Shown here: positions 11,142 to 18,828 of the stretch, piece after piece
Position numbering within the stretch: position 1 is the stretch's first letter
Layout: every line of letters begins with the position of its first letter
From: Hungatella sp. UBA7603
GTDB taxonomy: Bacteria > Bacillota > Clostridia > Lachnospirales > Lachnospiraceae
DNA length: 64,000 bases
Direction: 5' to 3'
NCBI GenBank assembly: GCA_002478865.1
Contig: DLJZ01000007.1
Location: 1 to 64,000, forward strand
The notes under the pieces: generated by a model
What the model was told of the DNA's origin: nothing
Seen by the model: only the letters and a program-made list of their open reading frames with translations
Databases searched by the model: none
Program-made: the position numbers and the translations under genes

Positions 11142-12947
11142 ATGAAAAAAGTATGTAAAGTTGTAGTTTTCCTGTTGGCTATTTCCCTATTTCATTCAAC
11201 AGAGTGTTATGCAGACAATCCAATCGTACAAACTAACTATACTGCGGATCCTGCCCCGATGGTCTATAACGGTACTTGCTATTTGTATACCACTCATGAC
11301 GAGGACACTACCGTCAATAATTTTTATACCATGAATGACTGGAAATGCTATTCATCCACCGACATGCAAAACTGGACGGATCATGGATCACCGTTGTCTT
11401 ACAATACATTCAGTTGGGCGCAAGGCGATGCATGGGCTGGCCAGGTTATTAATAGGAACGGGAAGTTTTATTTCTACGGTCCGATGACCCGGAAAAACGC
11501 CGGGGGCGCAAGGGTAATCGGTGTAGCGGTATCAGACAGCCCAACCGGGCCGTTCACCGATCCTATCGGGAAACCTTTAATCACCAATAACGGGGCGCAG
11601 GATATCGACCCTACCGTATTCATTGACGACAATGGACAGGCGTATCTCTACTGGGGGAACGGTAACCTCTATTATGTGAAGTTGAATCAAGATATGATTT
11701 CATACTCAGGCGGTATTGTCCAAGTATCTCCGAAACCAGCGAATTTTATCGAAGGTCCGTGGTTCTACAAGCGTAATAATTTATATTACATGGTATACGC
11801 AGGTATGACTGGAGGATCCGAAAATATCTCTTATGCGACCAGCAACAGTCCTACCGGGCCATGGACCTCTAAAGGAACTATTATGGGTTCGAAAAACAGT
11901 TATACAAACCATCCGGGAGTAATTGATTATAAGGGAAATTCCTATCTCTTTTACCATACCGGTATTTTACCGGGAGGCGGAAGCTACCATCGTTCTGTTG
12001 GCCTGGAACAATTCAAATACAATGCAGATGGCACAATTCCCAGTATTCCAATTACCCAAAATGGTCCGGCCCAGCTTAGTAATCTAGACCCATATGTCAA
12101 AACTGAAGCTGAAACAATTTGCTGGGAATCTGGTATTGAGACAGAAAAATGCAGCGAAGGCGGAATGGATGTATGTAATATCGAAAACGGGGACTGGATA
12201 AAAGTAAAAGGTGTAGATTTTGGTTCTGGTGCGGCATCCTTTGATGCAAGAGTAGCTTCGGCGACCAACGGCGGGAATATTGAACTCCGCCTTGACAGCC
12301 CGACAGGGAAACTGGTAGGAACTTGTTCTGTTCCAAGTACCGGAGGTTGGCAGACCTGGATAACTAAGTCCTGTAATGTAAGCGGTGCAACAGGAGTACA
12401 TGACCTATACCTGAAATTTACGGGCGGAAGCGGTTCTCTATTTAACGTCAATTGGTGGAAGTTTACCCGTACAGGTGTAACTCCACCTTCAGGCCAGACA
12501 TCGGCTTTTTCACAGATAGAAGCGGAAAGCTACAACACCCAGTCTGGAATTCAAACCGAAAGCTGCAGCGAAGGAGGGGAGGATGTCGGATATATCGAAA
12601 GCGGGGATTATGCAGTTTATAACAATATTGATTTCGGCAATGGTGCAGAAAGCTTTAAGGCTAGGGTAGCCAGTTCCGCCAGCGGAGGTAATATTGAGAT
12701 CAGGCTTGATAGTCTTACCGGTCCTTTAGTAGGGACTTGTCCGGTTACCGGAACCGGAGGCTGGCAGACTTGGGCTGATGCAATGTGCAGTGTTAACGGA
12801 GTAAGCGGAAAACATGACTTATACCTGAAATTTGCGGGAGGAAGCGGATACTTATTCAACCTTAACTGGTTCAAGTTTACCGGTAAAAGTGTAACCAACG
12901 GAGAACTCAATGGAAATGGGGGTGTCGATGAACAGACTATGCCTTGA
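11142..12947 (+). CDS. Secreted GH43 arabinofuranosidase/xylosidase with two CBM6 modules
   Basis: A 601-residue secreted enzyme. Signal peptide MKKVCKVVVFLLAISLFHST..., cleaved near residue 24. The five-bladed propeller (about 25-325) has the GH43 catalytic set: Asp36 (ADPAPM, base), Asp156 (DIDPTVF, pKa modulator) and Glu204 (IEGPW, acid). Two CBM6 modules follow (about 330-450 and 465-590). The C-terminus GELNGNGGVDEQT is the start of a dockerin, cut by a one-base deletion so that the frame ends TMP. I chose the ATG at 11142 because it gives a signal peptide and has a GGAGG site; the open frame upstream is only the CBM6 relic. Expected substrates are arabinose or xylose side chains and ends of arabinoxylan. 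Confidence 0.92.
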   Translation: MKKVCKVVVFLLAISLFHSTECYADNPIVQTNYTADPAPMVYNGTCYLYTTHDEDTTVNNFYTMNDWKCYSSTDMQNWTDHGSPLSYNTFSWAQGDAWAGQVINRNGKFYFYGPMTRKNAGGARVIGVAVSDSPTGPFTDPIGKPLITNNGAQDIDPTVFIDDNGQAYLYWGNGNLYYVKLNQDMISYSGGIVQVSPKPANFIEGPWFYKRNNLYYMVYAGMTGGSENISYATSNSPTGPWTSKGTIMGSKNSYTNHPGVIDYKGNSYLFYHTGILPGGGSYHRSVGLEQFKYNADGTIPSIPITQNGPAQLSNLDPYVKTEAETICWESGIETEKCSEGGMDVCNIENGDWIKVKGVDFGSGAASFDARVASATNGGNIELRLDSPTGKLVGTCSVPSTGGWQTWITKSCNVSGATGVHDLYLKFTGGSGSLFNVNWWKFTRTGVTPPSGQTSAFSQIEAESYNTQSGIQTESCSEGGEDVGYIESGDYAVYNNIDFGNGAESFKARVASSASGGNIEIRLDSLTGPLVGTCPVTGTGGWQTWADAMCSVNGVSGKHDLYLKFAGGSGYLFNLNWFKFTGKSVTNGELNGNGGVDEQTMP

Positions 12948-13021
12948 TGAAAATGTACCTTCTCGAGTCTATTACGGATTACCTGCTGGGTACTATTACG
13001 AAATTACCTTGTTTGCCTTAA
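12900..13021 (+). pseudogene. Frameshifted, internally deleted dockerin
   Basis: The GH43 reading frame enters GELNGNGGVDEQ, then loses one base near 12935. In the next frame the dockerin continues DYALMKMYLLESITD and runs straight into YLLGTITKLPCLP, stop at 13019. That joins the first helix to the last helix and skips the second calcium loop. The 3' end matches the dockerin ends at 4810-4835 and 10030-10052. Confidence 0.8.
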
Positions 13022-13087
13022 AGACGTTCGCTCTAAAGTTGATTAAAACAATACCGTTAAATTCAAATAAGGAGGAAATTGTGGATT

Positions 13088-14593
13088 ATGAAAAAAATCT
13101 CGATATTTATTATTGGATTAGTTTTATCACTGGTATCCTTCAAGGTAGTACATGCTGCTTCATCGTACATTGATTATTTTAAAGCGACGCCGATAATAGA
13201 TTCCCTATCGTCGTCCTGTTGGGGCGCCGCGGCAGTGGGCCCTCGTGATCAATCGAACGGTTTGGAAGACAGGACCATGTCGAAGTATGCTTATTGGGAT
13301 GGAGGAATCATCAAGGGGCCGGATGGCAAGTATCATATGTTTGCCAGCCGGTGGAATCAATCTGCTGGTCACAATGGCTGGTTTGGCTCTGTGGCTGTTC
13401 ATGCGACGAGCTCCAATCTGTATGGACCTTATACGGACAAGGGTATGTGCTGGCCGAACGATCAAGGCGGTAAAGGACATAACGTGGTTCCGCTGCAACT
13501 GAAAGACGGGCGGTTTGCTATCCTCGTGAGTGAAACTAGGCGGCCGGCGGAAATTTTTGTCTCAAATTCCCTGGATGGGCCATGGTCAAAGCTGGGTAGT
13601 GTATCGATTGCTTCAAATGCTTACTCATCCAATTATACAGCGTCGAATGTTTACATTATGCTTCGTCCGGATGGACGTTATGGGTTGATTGAAAGAGATG
13701 GTGTAATTGGTATTGCTGATAATGTCCTTGGACCTTACACCATTCAAGGAACCAATATTTATGCGAAGATTCCCGGTTGTCCGACAGGCAACATGGAAGA
13801 TCCGGTTATGTGGTATAGTGGTGGCCTTTATCATATTATTGTCAATAAGTGGGACACACGTAAGGCGTATCATATCACTTCCCAAGATGGTATCAGCAAC
13901 TGGAAATTAGAACCGGGATACGCCTATGACCCGACCGCGAATTTTATCCGCTATTCAAATGGTACGGTCAATCATTGGAATAAAATAGAACGTCCCAATG
14001 TGTATATGGAGAATGGCCATGTGGTTGCGATGACACTCGCGGTGATAGACGTTGCAAAAGACAAAGACGTGGGCAACGACAGTCATGGCAGTAAGGTTAT
14101 CGTCATTCCGTTTGATGGTGCCGCATTAGATTCTGGGGGTGTCCCGCCAGTTTCTGACCCAAGATCGGCCTTTACACAGATCGAAGCGGAGAGTTACAAT
14201 AACCAATCGGGAGTTCAAACCGAAAGCTGTTCGGAAGGTGGGGAGAGTGTCGGATATATCGAGAACGGGGATTATGCAGTTTACAGAAATATTGATTTCG
14301 GCAGTGGTTCTGCAAGCTTTCAGGCCAGAGTTGCTAGTGCCACCAGCGGAGGGAATATTGAGATCAGGCTGGATAATCTTACCGGGACTTTGATAGGGAC
14401 TTGTCCGGTTGCCGGGACCGGGAATTGGCAGACTTGGGCGTCTGCAAGGTGCAATGTTAGTGGGGTGAGCGGAAAGCATGACTTATATCTGAAATTTACG
14501 GGAGGAAGCGGATACTTATTCAACCTCAACTGGTTCAAATTTGGTACAGGAAGTAATTCAGGAAGCTTGAGTGATTTAAATTCCGATGGTTAA
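13088..14593 (+). CDS. Secreted five-bladed beta-propeller glycosidase-like protein with CBM6
   Basis: A 501-residue secreted protein with signal peptide MKKISIFIIGLVLSLVSFKV, cleaved near VHA/ASS. The N-terminal 350 residues show propeller-type repeats (YWDGGIIKGPDGKYHMFASRW, GNMEDPVMWYSGGLYHI, RPNVYMENGHVVAM) like GH43/GH32-fold proteins, with candidate acidic residues in WDGG, MEDP and IERPNV, but I cannot place it in a named GH family. A CBM6 follows (about 375-490). The last residues SDLNSDG are a dockerin start, ended by TAA. An in-frame TTG at 13079 is only three bases from the GGAGG site, so I prefer the ATG at 13088. Context suggests a xylan or arabinoxylan side-chain enzyme. Confidence 0.8.
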   Translation: MKKISIFIIGLVLSLVSFKVVHAASSYIDYFKATPIIDSLSSSCWGAAAVGPRDQSNGLEDRTMSKYAYWDGGIIKGPDGKYHMFASRWNQSAGHNGWFGSVAVHATSSNLYGPYTDKGMCWPNDQGGKGHNVVPLQLKDGRFAILVSETRRPAEIFVSNSLDGPWSKLGSVSIASNAYSSNYTASNVYIMLRPDGRYGLIERDGVIGIADNVLGPYTIQGTNIYAKIPGCPTGNMEDPVMWYSGGLYHIIVNKWDTRKAYHITSQDGISNWKLEPGYAYDPTANFIRYSNGTVNHWNKIERPNVYMENGHVVAMTLAVIDVAKDKDVGNDSHGSKVIVIPFDGAALDSGGVPPVSDPRSAFTQIEAESYNNQSGVQTESCSEGGESVGYIENGDYAVYRNIDFGSGSASFQARVASATSGGNIEIRLDNLTGTLIGTCPVAGTGNWQTWASARCNVSGVSGKHDLYLKFTGGSGYLFNLNWFKFGTGSNSGSLSDLNSDG

Positions 14594-14620
14594 ATAGACT
14601 CCAGCAAACCATCCGTTTAA
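14573..14620 (+). pseudogene. Dockerin stub cut by nonsense codon
   Basis: The end of the preceding gene reads DLNSDG, then TAA (14591-14593), then in the same frame IDSSKPSV and another stop. This matches the first dockerin calcium loop (DLNGDGxIDSTD) interrupted at its seventh position. No second repeat follows. Confidence 0.7.
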
Positions 14621-14630
14621 CGGGTAGTTA

Positions 14631-14660
14631 TGATTTTAACTTATAGGGACGGGACACTTG
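14631..14660. repeat. Direct repeat, copy 1
   Basis: TGATTTTAACTTATAG followed by (G/A)GAC(G/A)GGA and CTTG occurs here and again at 16109-16137. The two copies bracket the Gfo/Idh/MocA gene and the tRNA-Ala relic. Confidence 0.6.
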
Positions 14661-14673
14661 GTAAATTAATGGC

Positions 14674-14715
14674 AAAAAGAGGCGCATTTTCAGTTTTGAA
14701 AATGTGCCTCTTTTT
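14674..14715 (+). terminator. Rho-independent terminator of the xylan operon
   Basis: Long stem AAAAAGAGGCGCATTTTC, loop around AGTTT, then GAAAATGTGCCTCTTTTT, ending in a T-run. It lies 80 bases after the last CBM6 gene and before the oxidoreductase gene. Confidence 0.85.
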
Positions 14716-14903
14716 CCCTAATTGTGAATAACAAGAGGCATTATTAAAGTTATGAAAAAATGTTATTTTATTATGGAGAAGAAGTAAATAATCGAATGAA
14801 ACATTGTATTTATGATTGAATAGTTTTACAATTTGTCATAAAATAAATAAAGAATTTAAGTCCTAGGCTTATTGCGGTTTTGTTATAATCTAAGGAGGGC
14901 ACA

Positions 14904-15968
14904 ATGACTAAAATTAGATATGCTATAATAGGAAATGGATTTCGGGCAATGGCTTTTTTAAGAATAGGCCTTGTTCTATCTGAACAATTTGAAGTAACTT
15001 CTGTTTTCTTTCGGAATAAAGAAAAAGCAACCGAATTTTCCAAAAACCATTCCGTTCCAACTGCTTTGACCATAAATGAATGCTTATCTACAAATCCTGA
15101 TTTTGTGGTGATAGCCATTGGAAGGGATGGAAATCCTGAGATGATAAAGCGGTTAATCACTTATGGCATTCCAATGTTAGTGGAGACACCGCCTGCCATG
15201 AATTTAAATGACCTTTATTCCCTGTGGAACACTTATTTAAAACAAGATGCCAAGATTCAAATTGCGGAACAGTATTTTTTACAGCCGCTTATTGAGGCGA
15301 AATTAAAGGCTCTAAAAAAAGGAATATTAGGTGAGGTTTATAATATATCCATATCCTGTGCTCATGACTATCACGGTGTCAGCTTAATTCGAAAACTGTT
15401 AGGAGTTGGATCTGAAAAAGCTGAAATAAATGGTAAAAACTATCAATTTCCTGTGACGGTCACCGACTCCAGGGATGGAATTAAGACGGATGGAGAAGTC
15501 GTCATTTCAGACCGGTTAAGATACACCATAGAATTTGAAAGCGGAAAAGTAGCTTTTTATGATTTTGCATCTAATGTACAATACCGTTCCAAAATCCGAA
15601 CCCGTCATCTAAATATACAGGGGGTTCGTGGGGAAATGGATGACGATATTGTACGCAGCTTGACCAAAGATAACCAGCCGTTAGTTCAAACCTTTCAGAT
15701 TACCCAGGATATTAATACATTGTCTACCTATTCCATTAATCTTGGGGGAGAATGTCTCTATAGGAATCCTTTTGCAAGGGAACGGCTTACGGATGATGAA
15801 GTTGCCATGTTACGTTGTCTCCTTGGAATGAAAGAATATCTATTGACTGGTAACAGCTTTTATTCTTTTGCAGAGGGCTGCCAGGATAACTATTTTTTCT
15901 TATTGATGCAGGAAGTTCTAACGCAGCCGCATGTAGCCGTGAAAACAGAAGTTCAACCATGGAATTAA
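14904..15968 (+). CDS. Gfo/Idh/MocA-family oxidoreductase
   Basis: A 354-residue NAD(P)-dependent sugar-type oxidoreductase. The N-terminus IRYAIIGNGFRAMAFLRI is a Rossmann dinucleotide-binding motif, slightly unusual (GNGFRA). VVETPPAM (residue 95-102 region) replaces the common EKP lysine motif: the sequence reads LVETPPAMN, so the Lys usually involved in catalysis is missing. The C-terminal half is the Gfo/Idh beta-sheet domain. A TATAAT box lies just before an AAGGAGGGC ribosome site. The gene stands alone between the xylan operon and the tRNA relic. Substrate is unknown; a role with plant sugars is guesswork from location. Confidence 0.85.
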   Translation: MTKIRYAIIGNGFRAMAFLRIGLVLSEQFEVTSVFFRNKEKATEFSKNHSVPTALTINECLSTNPDFVVIAIGRDGNPEMIKRLITYGIPMLVETPPAMNLNDLYSLWNTYLKQDAKIQIAEQYFLQPLIEAKLKALKKGILGEVYNISISCAHDYHGVSLIRKLLGVGSEKAEINGKNYQFPVTVTDSRDGIKTDGEVVISDRLRYTIEFESGKVAFYDFASNVQYRSKIRTRHLNIQGVRGEMDDDIVRSLTKDNQPLVQTFQITQDINTLSTYSINLGGECLYRNPFARERLTDDEVAMLRCLLGMKEYLLTGNSFYSFAEGCQDNYFFLLMQEVLTQPHVAVKTEVQPWN

Positions 15969-15994
15969 GTAAAGAATATAACATGGCAATTTAT

Positions 15995-16069
15995 TGGTAC
16001 TTATAACCCAGCAGGGAGAGCGCTTAAATGGCATTCAAGAGGTCATGGGTTCGAATCCTACTATCTCCA
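15995..16069 (+). pseudogene. tRNA-Ala(GGC) relic, 3' part conserved
   Basis: The stretch contains a D-arm remnant (GCAGGGAGAGC), an anticodon arm with loop ATGGCAT (anticodon GGC, Ala), a perfect T-arm core GGGTTCGAATCC and acceptor strand TATCTCC followed by A. The 5' acceptor strand should be GGAGATA but reads GGTACTT, and the D-stem and one anticodon-stem pair are broken. So it is not a functional tRNA. A well-kept 3' end with a replaced 5' end is the usual scar of an integrative element that used the tRNA gene as attachment site. Confidence 0.75.
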
Positions 16070-16080
16070 TTACATACATA

Positions 16081-16109
16081 AAGCCACAGGCAGGAATGCT
16101 TGTGGCTTT
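16081..16109 (+). terminator. Terminator-like hairpin after the tRNA relic
   Basis: Stem AAGCCACA ... TGTGGCTT with a 12-base loop, followed by TGATTTT. It fits a simple terminator behind a former tRNA gene. Confidence 0.65.
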
Positions 16110-16137
16110 GATTTTAACTTATAGAGACAGGAACTTG
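16109..16137. repeat. Direct repeat, copy 2
   Basis: Second copy of the TGATTTTAACTTATAG element seen at 14631. It lies immediately after the terminator of the tRNA-Ala relic. Confidence 0.6.
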
Positions 16138-16314
16138 AACTAATAATTTCATTTAAGATCCCAGTAGATATGTTTTCTTATACGACGCATACCTGGAAGG
16201 CTCGAATGTAAAATCAATCAGTCTAAAAAAGGAAAGTATTTATGTGAGTTAACGAATGAATCTCTCTCTGCATCGTCTAAAATATATTTTGGCCATACTT
16301 CTAAGAAAAAAAAG

Positions 16315-16343
16315 TTGACAAATAGTCTAATTAGACTAATAAT
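16315..16343 (+). promoter_or_regulatory. Sigma-70 promoter with palindromic operator in the spacer
   Basis: TTGACA (16315-16320), 17-base spacer, AATAAT (16338-16343). The spacer is filled by a perfect 16-base palindrome TAGTCTAATTAGACTA (16323-16338). A repressor bound here would block RNA polymerase. The PadR-type gene at 17338 in the same operon is the natural candidate. The rest of 15969-16425 holds the tRNA relic and nothing else I can identify. Confidence 0.8.
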
Positions 16344-16425
16344 GGAATAAATAAGTAGCTACTTAACATTTATTACGAAATGAAAGCATTTTTTCGTGAA
16401 GATTAAAAAAAGAAAGGATAAAAAA

Positions 16426-17274
16426 ATGATAAAATCATTTTTAATGATAGGGCAATCAAATATGGCTGGACGAGGGTTTATTCATAAGGTGCCCCCAATT
16501 TATAATGAAAGAATACAAATGTTACGTAATGGTAGATGGCAGATGATGACTGAGCCCATCAATTATGATCGCCCAGTTTCAGGAATAAGTCTCGCCGGTT
16601 CGTTTGCAGATGCATGGTGTCGTCAAAACCAAGAAGATACTATTGGTCTAATTCCTTGTGCTGAAGGTGGAAGTACACTGGATGAGTGGGCTACAGACGA
16701 GGTGCTTTTTAGACATGCAATAACAGAAGCTAAATTTGCTATGCAAAGCAGTGATTTAACAGGAATTCTATGGCATCAAGGAGAAAGTGATAGTGCTAAT
16801 GGTAACTACAAAGTATATTATAAAAAGTTACTTTTAATTATTGAAACTCTTAAAAAGGAGTTGAATTCTCCAGATATTCCAATTATTATGGGTGGCTTAG
16901 GGGATTTTTTAGGCAAAGAAGGATTTGGAAAAAGTTGTACTGAATATAATTTTATTAATCAAGAGTTACAAAAATTTGCTTTTGAACAAGATAATTGTTA
17001 CTTTGCCACAGCATCAGGTTTAACTTCTAATCCTGATGGCATTCATATAGATGCAATTTCTCAAAGAAAATTCGGGCTACGATATTTTGAAGCCTTTTCT
17101 ACGAAGCAACATATATTGAAGCCGTTAAATAATGAAAATGAGTTGATAAATCTTAGTCATACTAGAATGCATACCAAAACAGAAATGATATATATAAAAA
17201 GTATGGAGTTTGCATTAGGAAAAATATCATATGAGGAATTTGTATCTCAAGTTATGCAAATCAACAATGATTAA
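16426..17274 (+). CDS. SGNH-type sialate O-acetylesterase-like esterase (CE6-like)
   Basis: A 282-residue carbohydrate esterase without a signal peptide, so probably cytoplasmic. Nucleophile Ser lies in FLMIGQSNMAGRG (near residue 10), the conserved HQGESD block near 120, and the C-terminal DGIHID carries the Asp and His of the triad. It is related to the CE6 domain in the xylan operon. I chose the ATG at 16426, behind AAAGGA, over a GTG 30 bases upstream that only adds lysines. The last 40 residues after the esterase domain (ending MEFALGKISYEEFVSQVMQINND) form a helical tail not typical of the family. It probably deacetylates imported oligosaccharides and is co-transcribed with the PadR regulator. 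Confidence 0.88.
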   Translation: MIKSFLMIGQSNMAGRGFIHKVPPIYNERIQMLRNGRWQMMTEPINYDRPVSGISLAGSFADAWCRQNQEDTIGLIPCAEGGSTLDEWATDEVLFRHAITEAKFAMQSSDLTGILWHQGESDSANGNYKVYYKKLLLIIETLKKELNSPDIPIIMGGLGDFLGKEGFGKSCTEYNFINQELQKFAFEQDNCYFATASGLTSNPDGIHIDAISQRKFGLRYFEAFSTKQHILKPLNNENELINLSHTRMHTKTEMIYIKSMEFALGKISYEEFVSQVMQINND

Positions 17275-17337
17275 ACCTTATAATTATGAAATAACTATTA
17301 ATAAAATTTTCATGAAGAACATAAAGGAGGTGTTTTA

Positions 17338-17859
17338 TTGATACCATTACTAATTTTAGGTTTATTAAAACAAAACCCAGGTTCTTACGGATACGAGTTA
17401 TTAACCTTAATGGAAGAGAGACACTATACATATATTGTAAATTTCACTAAAGGGTCGTTCTACTACAATCTTCAACAATTAGAAGAGAAACAATATATTA
17501 AAAAAGTTAACCAATCAGACAATACAAGAGAGACGAATAATTATATCATCACTGAACTAGGAGATAGGGAATTTGAAAAACTGATGTATAAGTATGGTTC
17601 TATGACAGAGTATATAAATTTATCTTTTTATGCAGCAATGCTATTTGCTAATGAATATAAAAATGAGGAGCTAACAAAACTAATAGAAATACAAATCGAA
17701 CAGACTAAAAAGAAAATTTCTTTATTAGAACAATCTATTGATAATAATGAAACTATTTCAATTTATTTCAGAAAAATGCTAGAAAATTCACTTTCTCATC
17801 ATTTAGTAAATGTTCAATGGTTTGAAGGACTGTTAAAAGAGTTTAGAGATGAAAATTAA
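17338..17859 (+). CDS. PadR-family transcriptional regulator
   Basis: A 173-residue regulator of the PadR/VirR type: winged helix at residues 2-80 (LLILGLLKQNPGSYGYELLTLME, GSFYYNLQQLEEKQYI) and a C-terminal helical dimerisation segment (about 95-165). Translation starts at TTG, five bases behind a full AGGAGGTG site; no ATG fits. It follows the esterase by 63 bases in one operon. The palindrome in the shared promoter at 16323 is its likely operator, giving autoregulation. PadR proteins often respond to phenolic acids, but a ligand cannot be read from the sequence. Confidence 0.88.
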   Translation: MIPLLILGLLKQNPGSYGYELLTLMEERHYTYIVNFTKGSFYYNLQQLEEKQYIKKVNQSDNTRETNNYIITELGDREFEKLMYKYGSMTEYINLSFYAAMLFANEYKNEELTKLIEIQIEQTKKKISLLEQSIDNNETISIYFRKMLENSLSHHLVNVQWFEGLLKEFRDEN

Positions 17860-17875
17860 TTTAAGGAGTATCAAA

Positions 17876-17906
17876 CGATAAACTTATTTCAGCAATAAGT
17901 TTATCG
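17876..17906. terminator. Perfect inverted repeat after padR-like gene
   Basis: CGATAAACTTATT, loop TCAGC, AATAAGTTTATCG. It lies 16 bases past the stop codon, between convergent genes, so is probably a terminator, though a T-run is lacking. Confidence 0.6.
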
Positions 17907-18013
17907 TGTCGACTAAACTGGGTATGGGCCTCGGCCCCTAAACATAATTAATGATGTTAAAACATGACTTTTGTCCAGTACTCATATTATATATTCTACA
18001 TAACTTTTTGTCA

Positions 18014-18349
18014 CTACTTTAACATTTTTTCATATTCAATTGCCCATTCTTCTAAGGATTTCAGCACTGGTAAAAACTTCATACCCAACTCTGTTAATGA
18101 ATATTCTACTTTAGGAGGAACTTCTTTATATATTTCTCTATGTATAATCCTATATTCTTCCAGTATTCTAAGTTCTTTCGTTAAATTTGCCTGGGTTACC
18201 TGTGGTATTTTCCTACTAAGTTCCCCAAATCTCAAAGTACCTTGGCTTAAAAAAAACACGATAACCATGGTCCATTTTCCACGGACTATCTTTTGCACAT
18301 TTGATATTGGACAGTTTTCTACATAATCATCTTCAGACTTTCTTACCAT
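18014..18349 (-). CDS. HxlR-family transcriptional regulator
   Basis: A 111-residue winged-helix protein of the HxlR/YodB family: NCPISNVQKIVRGKWTMVIVFFL, RFGELSRKIPQVTQANLTKELRILEE. The conserved Cys near the N-terminus (ENCP), which in YodB-type members senses thiol-reactive quinones and oxidants, is present. The ATG at 18349 has a GAGGTGG site; upstream in-frame starts lack one. No partner gene is adjacent in operon order, so its target is unclear; the neighbouring metallo-beta-lactamase-fold gene lies on the other strand 480 bases away. Confidence 0.88.
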   Translation of the reverse strand: MVRKSEDDYVENCPISNVQKIVRGKWTMVIVFFLSQGTLRFGELSRKIPQVTQANLTKELRILEEYRIIHREIYKEVPPKVEYSLTELGMKFLPVLKSLEEWAIEYEKMLK

Positions 18350-18385
18350 ATGCCACCTCATTACTATCACATTTAATAGTACCAA

Positions 18386-18828
18386 TTAAATAATAATGTA
18401 CTTCTTAATAATTATTATACATAGTATTATTCAAAAGTAAAGATAGATGGATATAAGGTCTTTGATTACTTTTGCTCCTGGATTAATAGCAGGAATTTTC
18501 TTTCTAATATGTCAAAAATAGAATATTTATATCGCTCATATGATTATCAAATCTAATTAAAACTGGACGATTGTTCGTGTCCTGCCCCCAATTTGTATAA
18601 TCATTCATTATCCAACGCCATACTATCATTTTAAATAGTATATATTAGATATTATAGTACTTGAAATAACTATTGTGAAAATATAAAATGTGTTTATAGA
18701 AGAAAATTTAAATAGAACTTCACCATCTGAGTTGGTGATATAGCAATCCATAGTATCTCCAAAGAATAGCATACAGTCCTTGGAGAGGGACTATAAACAA
18801 GACTATTAATGCAAGGAAGGTGATAATC
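18386..18828. other. Intergenic region with a long leader hairpin
   Basis: About 440 bases between divergent genes. A stem with arms ATAGT-a-TCTCCAA (18750-18762) and TTGGAGA-ggg-ACTAT (18780-18794) lies just before the ribosome site of the downstream gene. A smaller hairpin TCACCATCTGAGTTGGTGA lies at about 18719-18738. These could form an mRNA control element or operators. No coding sequence is visible. Confidence 0.5.

Noticed and set aside
12910..13173. 87-codon plus-strand frame between the GH43 and propeller genes
   Set aside because: It is an out-of-frame reading of the dockerin remnant and of the next gene's signal-peptide region, with no protein features.
15995..16069. Functional tRNA-Ala gene
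   Set aside because: The 5' acceptor strand and D-stem do not pair, so it is a relic.
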